A stretch of 64,000 nucleotides of DNA from Halomonas getboli (GTDB lineage: Bacteria; Pseudomonadota; Gammaproteobacteria; Pseudomonadales; Halomonadaceae), in assembly GCF_023094245.1 (NCBI RefSeq), contig NZ_JALMEW010000002.1, positions 1-64,000 of the forward strand. Direction: 5' to 3'. The position numbers and the translations under genes are program-made. The notes under the pieces are model-generated. The model had not been told where the DNA came from. It saw nothing but the letters and a program-made list of their open reading frames with translations, and did no database searches. Of this stretch, positions 27,364-38,013 are shown one piece after another (within the stretch, counting starts at the first letter, position 1; each line of letters opens with the position of its first letter).

Positions 27364-28476
27364 TCAGTCGTCCTTGAGCACGCCCCGACGGATCTGGTCC
27401 TCCTCGATGGATTCGAACAGGGCCTTGAAGTTGCCTTCACCGAAGCCGTCATTGCCCTTGCGCTGAATGATCTCGAAGAAGATCGGGCCGATCACGGTCT
27501 CGGTGAAGATCTGCAGCAGCACGCCCTGCTCCGGCGCGCCGTCCACCAGCAGGTTCAGCTCGCGCAGCTCCTCGAGGTTCTCCTCGTGGTTGGGCACGCG
27601 CTGGTCGACCTTTTCGTAGTAGGTGTCCGGGGTGGTCAGGAACTGGATGCCGTTGGCCTTCAGCGCCCGCACCGTGGCGTAGATGTCATCGGTGGCCATG
27701 GCCAGGTGCTGGATGCCCTCGCCGTTGTACTCGCGCAGGAATTCGGCGATCTGGGAGTTGTCGTCGGCGGACTCGTTGATCGGGATGTGCATCTTGCCGC
27801 AGGGCGCGGTCATGGCGCGGGAGAAGAGCCCGGTCTTCTTGCCGGCGATGTCGAAGTAGCGCAGCTCGCGGAAGTTGGCCAGGCGCGTGTAGAAGCCGGC
27901 CCAGACGTCCATCTGGCCGCGGTCGACGTTGTGCGTCAGATGATCGAGCACCTGCAGGCCGACGCTGTTGTCACCGGCCGCGCGGCCCTCGATCGGCGCG
28001 AAGTCGATGTCATAGATGCTGCGGCCGTCGGCGTCGAGCCGGTCGTCGACGAAATACAGCAGCGAGCCGCCGATGCCTTCGACCGCCGGAATGCCGACCT
28101 CACCCTCGCCCACCGGCACCTCTACCGGCTTGGCACCGCACGCAACGGCGCGCTCGAAGGCCTGGCGGGCGTCGTCCACCTTCCAGGCCATGGCACAGGC
28201 GGAGGGGCCATGAACGCGAGCGAACTCGGCGGCGTGGCTGCCCGGCTCGGCGTTGAGCACGAAGTTGATCTGCGCCTGCTGGAACAGGAAGACGTTCTTG
28301 GAACGGTGCTTGCGCGTCTCGGTGAAGCCGAGCTGCAGGAACAGGCGACGCAGCGCCTCAATGCCCTCGGCGGTGGGCGCGCTGTACTCGACGAAGGCAA
28401 AGCCGTCGGTGCCGAGCGGATTGGTGGTGTCGGCCTGGGTCGCCTGAGCGGGAGTGCCTTGGACGGGGGCGTTCAT
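27364..28476 (-). CDS. hpd: 4-Hydroxyphenylpyruvate dioxygenase
   Basis: Non-haem iron enzyme converting 4-hydroxyphenylpyruvate to homogentisate in tyrosine catabolism. The iron ligands are visible as His179 (LDHLTHNV), His257 (GIQHLAM) and Glu335 (FFEIIQRKG), and the C-terminal GNDGFGEGNFKALFESIE closes the active site. The 370-aa length is normal. The start at 28476 has GGAGG 8 nt upstream. Two TyrR-like boxes lie upstream, matching control by the phhR product encoded about 5 kb away. The homogentisate-cleaving genes are not in this window. Confidence 0.95.
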   Translation of the reverse strand: MNAPVQGTPAQATQADTTNPLGTDGFAFVEYSAPTAEGIEALRRLFLQLGFTETRKHRSKNVFLFQQAQINFVLNAEPGSHAAEFARVHGPSACAMAWKVDDARQAFERAVACGAKPVEVPVGEGEVGIPAVEGIGGSLLYFVDDRLDADGRSIYDIDFAPIEGRAAGDNSVGLQVLDHLTHNVDRGQMDVWAGFYTRLANFRELRYFDIAGKKTGLFSRAMTAPCGKMHIPINESADDNSQIAEFLREYNGEGIQHLAMATDDIYATVRALKANGIQFLTTPDTYYEKVDQRVPNHEENLEELRELNLLVDGAPEQGVLLQIFTETVIGPIFFEIIQRKGNDGFGEGNFKALFESIEEDQIRRGVLKDD

Positions 28477-28617
28477 GCAGAACCTCCGGGGTGCTTGTGA
28501 TTGTGGTCTCCGGGCCTTGGCCCTCGAAGTGCCCCCAGAGTAGTGCGCCCCGCGGCAGGCCGGAATCCGCTGCGGGGCCCGGCATGACGCCGCCGGGCGG
28601 CGTTTTTCGCCTCGCGG

Positions 28618-28707
28618 TGTAAAGTTTTCATGACAGCACCGATCATGCCCGCGTTCGCCCGGCCGAGGCGGCAAGTCTCGCTGACACGGCGTCAACTTGG
28701 CTTTACA
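28618..28707 (-). promoter_or_regulatory. Two TyrR/PhhR-like boxes upstream of hpd
   Basis: TGTAAA-GTTTTC-ATGACA at 28618-28635 and CGTCAA-CTTGGC-TTTACA at 28690-28707 each match TGTAAA-N6-TTTACA at 10 of 12 positions with exact 6-nt spacing. They lie about 140 and 215 nt upstream of the hpd start. The second overlaps the end of the thiamine-binding-type gene. Confidence 0.55.
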
Positions 28708-29023
28708 CCTTGCCGACCTCCGGATCGGCCAGCAGGCGCTCAACGCTCTCGACCTTGTCATCCATATGCTGCTCGCGGTCGGTCCGCGTGCCCAGCTTGA
28801 GGGTCGAGGTGATACGTGGCGCCCCCATCTCGTGCACCGTCTCGTGGCAGCGCTTGACCACCGCCATGACCGCGTCCCAGTCCCCTTCGATGTTGGTGCC
28901 GTAGGCATGCATCCGATAATCCAGCCCGGAGGCCTCGATCACCCGCTGGCAGGCCGCGACCTGGGGCGAGACCGACACGCCGACACCCATCGGCACGACA
29001 CACAGATCCACGATGACGTGCAT
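28703..29023 (-). CDS. MTH1187/DUF77-type thiamine-binding protein
   Basis: A 106-aa soluble ferredoxin-like alpha-beta protein. It begins VIVDLCVVPMGVGVSVSPQVAAC, and the central RMHAYGTNIEGDWDAVMAVVKRCHE is characteristic of the MTH1187/YkoF-related family, some members of which bind thiamine. There is no thi gene nearby and no TPP riboswitch upstream. It is followed by hpd on the same strand, but the 226-nt gap and TyrR-like boxes suggest separate control. Confidence 0.85.
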   Translation of the reverse strand: MHVIVDLCVVPMGVGVSVSPQVAACQRVIEASGLDYRMHAYGTNIEGDWDAVMAVVKRCHETVHEMGAPRITSTLKLGTRTDREQHMDDKVESVERLLADPEVGKV

Positions 29024-29070
29024 GATATTGCCCTCTTAAATATTAGCTTGTTATAAAAAAGTAACGTGAG

Positions 29071-29103
29071 TTGTCAGAAACGCCCACGCCTGATCTATGC
29101 TAA
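29071..29103 (+). promoter_or_regulatory. Sigma-S-like promoter for cfa
   Basis: TCTATGCTAA at 29094-29103 matches the sigma-S extended -10 element KCTAYRCTTAA closely, and TTGTCA lies at 29071-29076 (19-nt spacer). It is about 85 nt upstream of the cfa start, in an AT-rich stretch. Stationary-phase control of cfa by sigma-S is known in E. coli. Confidence 0.5.
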
Positions 29104-29187
29104 CGCCTTGTAATAGAACAATCGGAATCACGCCACCTCCCGCTTTCACACACCGGCTGCCCCGACTCTGAAGGACCAGGAGGAACC

Positions 29188-30339
29188 ATGACCAGCGACC
29201 CACGTCTCGGCCCCATCGCCCTGCCCGACACCAGAGCCCGACGCGTCTTCGAGAAACTGCTCGACGGCTCCGGCATCACCCTCAACGGCTCGGCCCCCGC
29301 GGACATCCGCGTCTACCATCCCGACTTCTTCTCCCGCGTTCTGCACCAGGGCACCCTGGGGCTCGGCGAGGCCTACATGGACGGCTGGTGGGAATGCGAG
29401 CACATCGACGAACTGGCCCACCGGCTGCTGCGCCATGGCCTGGGCGAACATGCCCAGTCCAAGTCCGAGCGGCTGATGTATCGCCTACAGTCCGGCTTCT
29501 TCAACCTGCAGAGCCGGGCGCGCGCGCACATCGTCGGCGAGGCCCACTACGACTTCGGCAACGACCTCTTCGAGCGCATGCTCGATGACACCATGTGCTA
29601 CTCCTGCGGCTACTGGAAGGACGCCGACAGCCTGCTCGAGGCCCAGCGCGCCAAGCTCGAACTCGCCTGCCGCAAGCTGCGACTCGAGCCCGGCATGCGG
29701 GTGCTCGACATCGGCTGCGGCTGGGGCAGCTTCGCCGAGCACGCCGCGCGGCATCACGGCGTCGAGGTCACCGGCATCACCATTTCCAGGGAGCAGGCAG
29801 AGCTGGCCCGCCAGCGCTGCGAGGGGCTGCCGGTCGAGATCCTGCTCGAGGACTACCGCGAGCTCGACGGCCAGTTCGACCGCGTGGTGTCCATCGGCAT
29901 GTTCGAGCACGTCGGTCACCGCAACTACGACACCTACTTCGAGACCGTGAAACGCCTGCTGCCCGCGGACGGTCTGTTCGTGCTGCATACCATCGGTTCC
30001 AACACCTCGGAGATCAGCGCCGACCCCTGGATCAATCGCTACATTTTCCCCAACGGCGTGCTGCCCTCCGTCAAGCACATCGCCAGGAGCAGCGAGCAGC
30101 ACCTGCTGATGGAAGACTGGCAGAACTTCGGCGCCGACTACGATCGCACCCTGATGGCCTGGCTCGAGAACTTCGACGCCCACTGGGACGAGATCGCCGA
30201 CCGCTACAACGAGCGTACACGGCGGATGTTCCGGTACTACCTGGGCATCTGCGCCGGCGCCTTCCGGGCTCGTAACCTGCAGCTGTGGCAGGTGGTGTTC
30301 TCGAAGGGACGCGAAGGACGCTACGACGCCCCGCGCTGA
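29188..30339 (+). CDS. cfa: Cyclopropane-fatty-acyl-phospholipid synthase
   Basis: Adds a methylene bridge from S-adenosylmethionine to unsaturated acyl chains of membrane phospholipids, a stress and stationary-phase modification. The 383-aa protein has the CFA N-terminal lipid-binding part with QGTLGLGEAYMDGWWE, then the SAM site VLDIGCGWGSFAEHAA near residue 170, and MFEHVGHRNYDTYFE near residue 235. The ATG at 29188 follows AGGAGG. It is monocistronic, with a hairpin after the stop. Confidence 0.95.
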   Translation: MTSDPRLGPIALPDTRARRVFEKLLDGSGITLNGSAPADIRVYHPDFFSRVLHQGTLGLGEAYMDGWWECEHIDELAHRLLRHGLGEHAQSKSERLMYRLQSGFFNLQSRARAHIVGEAHYDFGNDLFERMLDDTMCYSCGYWKDADSLLEAQRAKLELACRKLRLEPGMRVLDIGCGWGSFAEHAARHHGVEVTGITISREQAELARQRCEGLPVEILLEDYRELDGQFDRVVSIGMFEHVGHRNYDTYFETVKRLLPADGLFVLHTIGSNTSEISADPWINRYIFPNGVLPSVKHIARSSEQHLLMEDWQNFGADYDRTLMAWLENFDAHWDEIADRYNERTRRMFRYYLGICAGAFRARNLQLWQVVFSKGREGRYDAPR

Positions 30340-30639
30340 ACCTCCCGCCCCGTTCTCTTCGGGCGCCGTCGACGGCGCCCGATTCGCTGCCGCCCTACTT
30401 GCGTGACTGCCTCGAACGGCCAACAATGAGCGACTTATTTGGCCGGCCTGAGACATTCTGTCGTCAATTTCCTACAATCGATGACGCTAATCACCTACGC
30501 CCGATGGTCAATACCGGCTCCTGGCCACGCATGTATTATAATTTACTTAATAAAAAATAAAGATCGCGCGACGCGCTCCGCAGACCGCGCGAACTCAACG
30601 ACACTCCTGTACGCAGCAGGAACTCATCAGAGAACACCC
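30340..30639. other. Gap between cfa and the diguanylate cyclase gene
   Basis: The gap starts with a 9-bp GC hairpin (30360-30368 with 30373-30381) that probably ends cfa, though no T tract follows. Further on it becomes AT-rich, with a perfect TATAAT at 30537-30542 about 98 nt before the cyclase start and the run AATTTACTTAATAAAAAATA after it. No convincing -35 element or small gene is visible. Confidence 0.6.
30360..30381 (+). terminator. Hairpin after cfa
   Basis: A 9-bp perfect GC stem with a TCGA loop begins 21 nt after the cfa stop. It lacks a following U run, so termination is uncertain. Confidence 0.45.
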
Positions 30640-31557
30640 ATGTCTCCCATCGACGTCATGCCGTGCAGGGAACGGCTCGAGCCGGTGAGGGTCCTGGAGT
30701 TGGCCGATCAGCTGCCCGGACTGATCTTTCAGCTGCATCGCAGCGCTGACGGCCATCTCCATTTCCCCTTGCTGATGGGCAGCGGTATCCAGCTGCTGGA
30801 CCTGGAACCGGAACGCCTGGCGGAGAACGCCAAGCCGGCCCTGGAGCAGATCCACGAGGACGACTACCCCGCCCTGATGGCGGCCATCGAGCGTTCCGAG
30901 CGTGAGTGCACGCCGATCATCCTCAAGTTCCGCTTCCATCTCAAGGCGAGTCGATGCCGCTGGATCGCCGTGCGCGCCCAGCCCCAACGCACCGAGACCG
31001 GCGTGCTCTGGCACGGCATGATGCTCGACATCAGCGAGCAGGTCGCCGAAGAGGAGCGCCTGCGGCAACTGTCGGACAGCGATGCCCTCACCGGGCTCGC
31101 CAATCGCCGCAAGCTGCTCGCGCGGCTGGATGAAGAGATCTCGCTGAGCAACCGTCACGCCACGCCGCTGTCGCTGGTGATGATCGACCTCGACCACTTC
31201 AAGGCGATCAACGATACCTGGGGGCATCTGCAGGGCGATGCCGTGCTGCGAGAGCTGGCCGACTGCTGCCGCATGCTGCTGCGCGAGGAGGACCTGCTGG
31301 CCCGACTCGGCGGCGAGGAATTCGCCCTGCTGTTACCGCTGACCTCCCAGGGCAACGCTGCCCAGCTGGCCGAACGCCTGCGCCGGGTCATCGCCGACCA
31401 CCATTTCGAAGGGGTCGGCAGCGGCCGGATCACCGTCAGCCTCGGCATCACCGAGCACCGGGTCGGCGACGCCCGCGACAACCTGCTGCAGCGCGCCGAC
31501 GCCAGCCTCTATCGGGCCAAGCACCGAGGCCGCAATCGCGTCGTGGCCGACGACTGA
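30640..31557 (+). CDS. PAS-GGDEF diguanylate cyclase
   Basis: A 305-aa soluble protein with a PAS domain (residues about 20-130) and a GGDEF domain (about 140-305). The active site is GGEEF at residues 224-228, a catalytically competent variant, and the allosteric I-site RxxD is present five residues upstream (REED, 215-218). It therefore should make cyclic di-GMP and be product-inhibited. Metal and substrate residues in LVMIDLDHFKAINDTWGH are intact. I chose the ATG at 30640; the frame upstream contains the AT-rich promoter region. Confidence 0.9.
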   Translation: MSPIDVMPCRERLEPVRVLELADQLPGLIFQLHRSADGHLHFPLLMGSGIQLLDLEPERLAENAKPALEQIHEDDYPALMAAIERSERECTPIILKFRFHLKASRCRWIAVRAQPQRTETGVLWHGMMLDISEQVAEEERLRQLSDSDALTGLANRRKLLARLDEEISLSNRHATPLSLVMIDLDHFKAINDTWGHLQGDAVLRELADCCRMLLREEDLLARLGGEEFALLLPLTSQGNAAQLAERLRRVIADHHFEGVGSGRITVSLGITEHRVGDARDNLLQRADASLYRAKHRGRNRVVADD

Positions 31558-31631
31558 CGCAGGCTTACTGGGCGAGATCGCCGTCCATGGCGTGTATCCT
31601 TGTCGCTTTATCGACGCCGCTCGGAGCCGCC

Positions 31632-33587
<1,956 letters not shown>

Positions 33588-33597
33588 AGCGCCGCCT

Positions 33598-35160
33598 TCA
33601 TTCGTCTTCCGCCCCGATGCCGTGGCGCTTGAGCTTGTTGGCGATGGTGGTGTGCGAGACACCCAGCCGCCTGGCCAGCTGGCGGCTGGACGGGTGCTGC
33701 GGATAGAGGCTCGACAGCACCCGGCGCTCCACCTCGCCGAGAATGTCAGCCAGCGAGCCGTCGAGGTCGATGCCGGCGAGCCCCGGCGCACGGCCCACCT
33801 CGGGCAGGCGCAGATGCGCCGGCTCGACGATGCCGCCCTCGCACAGCGACACCGCCTGGAACAGCACGTTCTCCAGCTGGCGCACGTTGCCCGGCCAGTG
33901 GTAGGCCGACAGCCGCGCCACCGCGGCCGGCGACAGACGCGGCATCGGGCAGCCGATCTGGGTGGCGGCGCGATCGATGAAATGCGCCGCCAGCGCCTCG
34001 ATGCCGTCCAGACAGTCGCGCAGCGGCGGCACCTCCAGGGTCAGCACGTTGAGGCGGTGATAGAGATCCTGGCGAAAGCGCCCCTCGGCGCACAGGCTCG
34101 GCAGGTCCTGCTGGGTAGCGCAGATCACCCGCACGTCCAGGTAGGTCTCGTCGTCGCTGCCCACCCGGCGGAAGCCGCCGTCCTGCAGGAAGCGCAGCAG
34201 CTTGACCTGCATCCGCGGACTGGTCTCGCCCACCTCGTCGAGGAAGATGGTGCCGCCGGCGGTCAGCTCCAAAAGCCCCAGCTTGCCCTCGGGGCGCGCG
34301 CCCTCGAAGGCCCCCGGCGCATAGCCGAACAGCTCGGTCTCGGCCATGGATTCCGGCAGTCCCGCACAGTTGAGCGCCATGAACGGCGCCTGGCCCCGCG
34401 GGCTCGCCAGGTGACAGGCCCGGGCCAGCAGCTCCTTGCCGGTGCCGGTCTCGCCCTGGATCAGCAGCGGGGCGTCCAGCGGCGCCATGCGCCGGGCCTC
34501 GCCGATCAGCGCCTCCAACCGCGGGCTGGCCTGGAACAGCGACTCGAAGCCGCGCAGCTCCTGGCGCTGCACCTGATAGATGCGCTCGCCGATGCGGTCG
34601 GCGCGGTGCAGGGTGACCACCGCTCCGGCCAGCGAGGCCACGTCCGACTGCTGCTCGCGGTGCAGCGGCGAGATGTCGGCCAGGAACACGGTGTCGCGCA
34701 GCTTGACCCGCAGGCCGTTGACCCGGGCGTTGTTGCGGCGGATCAGCTCCGGCAGGTCCAGGTCGGGCAGGTAGCGATCCAGCGACAGCCCCGGCACCTC
34801 GTCGACCCGTACGCCCAGGAGCTGGCCGGCGGCGCGATTGGCGGCCACCAGATGGCCCTCCATGTCGATCGACATCACCGGGTCGGAGAGCGACGACAGC
34901 AGCGCGTCGAGCTCGAGGTGGCGGCGCTCGCTGGGCATCAGGCTGACCCGACGCACGCCGAACACCCCCGGTACCTGCTCGAGCTCGGGCTTGAGCGTGG
35001 CCAGCTGGGCATTCAAGAGGTTGGGCACGTGCAGGTAGATGGCGTTGCCGTGCTCGCCGCCGACCTCGCCGTGGGCCACGTTGAGCCCGTAATCGGCGAA
35101 GTGGGCCACGATATCGCGCAGGATGCCGATGCGGTTCTGGCAGTGGAATCTCAGGCGCAT
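33598..35160 (-). CDS. phhR: Aromatic amino acid regulator, TyrR/PhhR family
   Basis: A 520-aa regulator with an N-terminal ACT domain (residues 1-75), a PAS domain (about 78-190), an AAA+ domain and a C-terminal Fis-type helix-turn-helix (QLARRLGVSHTTIANKLKRHG). Walker A is GETGTGKE. The sigma-54 contact loop GAFTGA reads GAFEGA at 283-288, consistent with TyrR-type proteins that act at sigma-70 promoters. It is divergent from phhABC and should activate them on phenylalanine or tyrosine, binding the boxes in the shared gap. The ATG at 35160 has a weak ribosome site. Confidence 0.92.
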   Translation of the reverse strand: MRLRFHCQNRIGILRDIVAHFADYGLNVAHGEVGGEHGNAIYLHVPNLLNAQLATLKPELEQVPGVFGVRRVSLMPSERRHLELDALLSSLSDPVMSIDMEGHLVAANRAAGQLLGVRVDEVPGLSLDRYLPDLDLPELIRRNNARVNGLRVKLRDTVFLADISPLHREQQSDVASLAGAVVTLHRADRIGERIYQVQRQELRGFESLFQASPRLEALIGEARRMAPLDAPLLIQGETGTGKELLARACHLASPRGQAPFMALNCAGLPESMAETELFGYAPGAFEGARPEGKLGLLELTAGGTIFLDEVGETSPRMQVKLLRFLQDGGFRRVGSDDETYLDVRVICATQQDLPSLCAEGRFRQDLYHRLNVLTLEVPPLRDCLDGIEALAAHFIDRAATQIGCPMPRLSPAAVARLSAYHWPGNVRQLENVLFQAVSLCEGGIVEPAHLRLPEVGRAPGLAGIDLDGSLADILGEVERRVLSSLYPQHPSSRQLARRLGVSHTTIANKLKRHGIGAEDE

Positions 35161-35226
35161 GAAAGGCTCGCAGGTCGAAAAAATGGACCGGACCGCCACA
35201 AGAGCGTCAGCCCGGCGTGACTCATC

Positions 35227-35327
35227 TGTAAAGATAACGTGACGATAAGGGCGCCGCGACGCCGATACCATGCGCCTTTGGGCGCATCGGCCCCACGAAA
35301 ACGGCGAACCGTAACGTATTCTTTACG
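35227..35327. promoter_or_regulatory. Two TyrR/PhhR-like boxes between phhR and phhA
   Basis: TGTAAA-GATAAC-GTGACG at 35227-35244 and CGTAAC-GTATTC-TTTACG at 35310-35327 each match TGTAAA-N6-TTTACA at 9 of 12 positions with the correct 6-nt spacer. Each is nearer to one of the two divergent genes: the first lies 67 nt before phhR and the second about 120 nt before phhA. This fits autoregulation plus activation of phhA. Confidence 0.6.
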
Positions 35328-35448
35328 ACCGAGCGCCTTCCGACGCCCACACGCGCATCCTGAAGGCCCCACCTGCCCCGACGCCGCGCCTAGACTGCAG
35401 CCATCCCCTTGAGGCCACGACAATTCCAATACCGTGACGGGAGCAACC

Positions 35449-36279
35449 ATGAAGGCTCAAAGCGCCCCCAAGAAGACCGCCTACCAGGCCAGGAAGCCGG
35501 ACGCCAGCGGCCACATCGCCTGGAGCGAGCAGGAAAACGCCATCTGGCGCACGCTGATGGAGCGCCAGGTCGAGCTGCTGCCGGGCCGCGTCTGTCAGGA
35601 ATACCTTGACGGCATGGAGCGCCTGGCGCTGCCGGTGGATCGCATTCCCCAGCTGGCCGAGGTCGACGCCGTGCTGCGCGAGGCCACCGGCTGGGAAACC
35701 GCCCAGGTGCCGGCGCTGATTCCGTTCGACACCTTCTTCGAGCTGCTGGCCAATCGCCGTTTCCCGGTGGCCACCTTCATCCGCACGCCGGAGGAGCTGG
35801 ACTACCTGCAAGAGCCGGACATCTTCCACGAGATCTTCGGCCACTGCCCGATGCTGACCAATCCGGCGTTCGCCGAATTCACCGCCACCTACGGCCGCCT
35901 GGGCCTCGAGGCCACGCCCAAGGAGCGCGTCTACCTGGCCCGGCTGTACTGGATGACCGTGGAATTCGGCCTGGTCGACACCACCGAGGGCCGGCGCCTC
36001 TACGGCGGCGGCATCATCTCCTCGCCGAAGGAGACGCTGCACGCCCTGTCCGATGCGCCCGTGCACGCGCCCTTCGATCCGCTGGATGCGCTGCGCACGC
36101 CCTACCGGATCGACATCCTGCAGCCGCTCTACTATGTACTGGATAGCCTGGAGACGCTGCACGAGCTGGCCGGCCGCGACATCATGGCCATGGTCCACGA
36201 GGCCATGGAACTCGGGCTGTTCGAGCCGCGCTTTCCACCCAAACCCAAGCCCGCGCCGGCCGAAGCGGCCAGCGCCTGA
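35449..36279 (+). CDS. phhA: Phenylalanine 4-monooxygenase
   Basis: Pterin-dependent iron hydroxylase converting phenylalanine to tyrosine. The iron ligands are His127 and His132 (HEIFGH) and Glu172 (MTVEFGL). The 276-aa length fits the compact bacterial enzyme without a regulatory ACT domain. The ATG at 35449 has a GGGAG site; the frame start at 35434 is less likely. It is first of phhABC; the tetrahydropterin recycling enzyme and the aminotransferase follow. Confidence 0.96.
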   Translation: MKAQSAPKKTAYQARKPDASGHIAWSEQENAIWRTLMERQVELLPGRVCQEYLDGMERLALPVDRIPQLAEVDAVLREATGWETAQVPALIPFDTFFELLANRRFPVATFIRTPEELDYLQEPDIFHEIFGHCPMLTNPAFAEFTATYGRLGLEATPKERVYLARLYWMTVEFGLVDTTEGRRLYGGGIISSPKETLHALSDAPVHAPFDPLDALRTPYRIDILQPLYYVLDSLETLHELAGRDIMAMVHEAMELGLFEPRFPPKPKPAPAEAASA

Positions 36280-36398
36280 AGACAGCGTCCTGAATCGGCC
36301 CCCTTGCCCATGTCCTTTGGCATAAGCCCCTTGCATCGGCGGCCGATCGTCACCACGACAATTCCAACACCCCTGCATCTAGCCAACGAGGAGTCATC

Positions 36399-36737
36399 AT
36401 GAGCGAGCTTTCCGAACAGCAGTGCGAAGCCTGCAGCTGGGACGCCCCCCACGTCACCGAGAGCGAGATCGAGCAGTATCGCCGCGATATCCCCGAGTGG
36501 CAGATCGTCGAGCGCGATGGCATCATGCAGCTGGAGCGGGTCTTCACGTTCCGCAACTTCCGGCAGGCCCTGGCGTTCACCAACCGGGTCGGCGAGATCG
36601 CCGAGGAAGCCGGTCACCACCCCGCCCTGCTGACCGAATGGGGCAAGGTCACCGTGACCTGGTGGTCCCACGAGATGAAGGGTCTGCATCGGAACGATTT
36701 CATCCTAGCCGCCAGAACCGACGAGGTAGCGAAGTAA
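36399..36737 (+). CDS. phhB: Pterin-4a-carbinolamine dehydratase
   Basis: A 112-aa enzyme that dehydrates the carbinolamine formed by PhhA, allowing the tetrahydropterin cofactor to be regenerated. The family active-site segment [23 protein letters not shown] is at residues 68-91, with the catalytic His pair. The start has GAGGAG upstream. It lies 119 nt after phhA; the gap repeats a 14-15 nt sequence also found just before phhA. It abuts phhC with no gap. Confidence 0.95.
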   Translation: MSELSEQQCEACSWDAPHVTESEIEQYRRDIPEWQIVERDGIMQLERVFTFRNFRQALAFTNRVGEIAEEAGHHPALLTEWGKVTVTWWSHEMKGLHRNDFILAARTDEVAK

Positions 36738-37928
36738 ATGTTCGAACAGATTGAGCGGGTTCCCGGGGATGCCATCCTCGGGCTCATCGAGGCCTTCAAG
36801 AAGGACCCCAATCCCCAGAAGGTCGATCTCGGTGTCGGCGTCTATCGCGACGCCCAGGGCAACACCCCGGTGATGCGCGCGGTCAAGAAGGCCGAGGCCC
36901 TGCTGCTCAACAACGAGACCACCAAGACCTACATCGGTTCTCACGGTGCCCCGGCCTACGGCGACGTGGTGCTGCCGATGGTGTTCGGCCAGGGCTCCCC
37001 GGTGCTCGAGGCAGGCCGCGCCAGCGCCACCCAGTCCCCCGGCGGCACCGGCGCGCTGCGCCTGGCGGCGGACTTCATCGCCACCCAGCTGCCCGGCAAG
37101 GACATCTGGGTCAGCGACCCGACCTGGCCGAACCACCTCGGCATCTTCCCGGCGGCCGGGCTCACCCTGCACAAGTACCCCTACGTCGACGCCGACAACC
37201 GCCTCGACTTCGACGGCATGCTCGGTGCCCTGAAGCAGATCCCCGAGGGCGACGTGGTGCTGCTGCACGCCTGCTGCCACAACCCGACCGGCTTCGACCT
37301 GTCCCAGGATCAGTGGAAGCAGGTACTGGAGGTGCTCAAGGAGCGCAAGCTGCTGCCGCTGGTCGACTTCGCCTACCAGGGCTTCGGTGAAGGCCTGGAC
37401 GAGGATGCCTTCGCGCCGCGCCTGCTGGCCGAAAACCTCGACGAGGTGATCATCACCAGCTCCTGCTCCAAGAACTTCGGCATCTACTGCGAGCGGACCG
37501 GCTGCCTGATCATGGTTGCCAAGGACGCCGAGCAGAAGGAAAACGTGCGCTCCCAGGTGGCTATCGTCGCCCGCGAGAACTACTCCAACCCGCCGGCTCA
37601 CGGCGGCGCCATCGTCTCCGAGATCCTGCACTCCGACGAGCTGACCGCCGTCTGGCGCGAGGAGCTCACCGAGATGCGCGACCGCATCAACACCCTGCGT
37701 CGCGACTTCGTCGAGGCTCTCAAGCCCTACGGCCTGGACGAGAAGTACGCCCACGTGGCCGAGCAGCGCGGCATGTTCTCCTACACCGGCCTGACGCCGG
37801 AACAGGTGGACCGCCTGCGCGACGAGTTCAGCATCTACATGGTGCGCTCCGGCCGCGCCAACGTGGCCGGCTTCTCCCACGAGAACCTGCCCTACCTGGC
37901 CAAGGCGATCGCCGCGGTCAACGACTGA
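36738..37928 (+). CDS. phhC: Aromatic amino acid aminotransferase
   Basis: A 396-aa class I aminotransferase of the AspC/TyrB type, expected to convert tyrosine to 4-hydroxyphenylpyruvate, the substrate of the hpd product. The pyridoxal phosphate Lys is in ITSSCSKNFGIYCERTG near residue 247, and the substrate-binding Arg is in MVRSGRANVAGF near residue 375. It starts immediately after the phhB stop. The aromatic role rests on operon context; aspartate activity is likely too. Confidence 0.92.
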   Translation: MFEQIERVPGDAILGLIEAFKKDPNPQKVDLGVGVYRDAQGNTPVMRAVKKAEALLLNNETTKTYIGSHGAPAYGDVVLPMVFGQGSPVLEAGRASATQSPGGTGALRLAADFIATQLPGKDIWVSDPTWPNHLGIFPAAGLTLHKYPYVDADNRLDFDGMLGALKQIPEGDVVLLHACCHNPTGFDLSQDQWKQVLEVLKERKLLPLVDFAYQGFGEGLDEDAFAPRLLAENLDEVIITSSCSKNFGIYCERTGCLIMVAKDAEQKENVRSQVAIVARENYSNPPAHGGAIVSEILHSDELTAVWREELTEMRDRINTLRRDFVEALKPYGLDEKYAHVAEQRGMFSYTGLTPEQVDRLRDEFSIYMVRSGRANVAGFSHENLPYLAKAIAAVND

Positions 37929-37951
37929 TCGGCCTAGGCCGTTCGGACACG

Positions 37952-37981
37952 CGACGCCCGGGCCTCACGACCCGGGCGTCG
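37952..37981 (+). terminator. Terminator hairpin of phhABC
   Basis: A perfect 11-bp GC stem (37952-37962 with 37971-37981) with an 8-nt loop begins 24 nt after the phhC stop. It is followed by TGCATTCC, with no long T tract. Confidence 0.62.
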
Positions 37982-38013
37982 TGCATTCCGGGGTGCGATA
38001 CGCGCGCAGCGGT

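Noticed and set aside
29024-29187. TPP riboswitch before the thiamine-binding-type gene
   Set aside because: The conserved CUGAGA and ACCUGA core elements in the right order are not found on the minus strand; the region is simply AT-rich.
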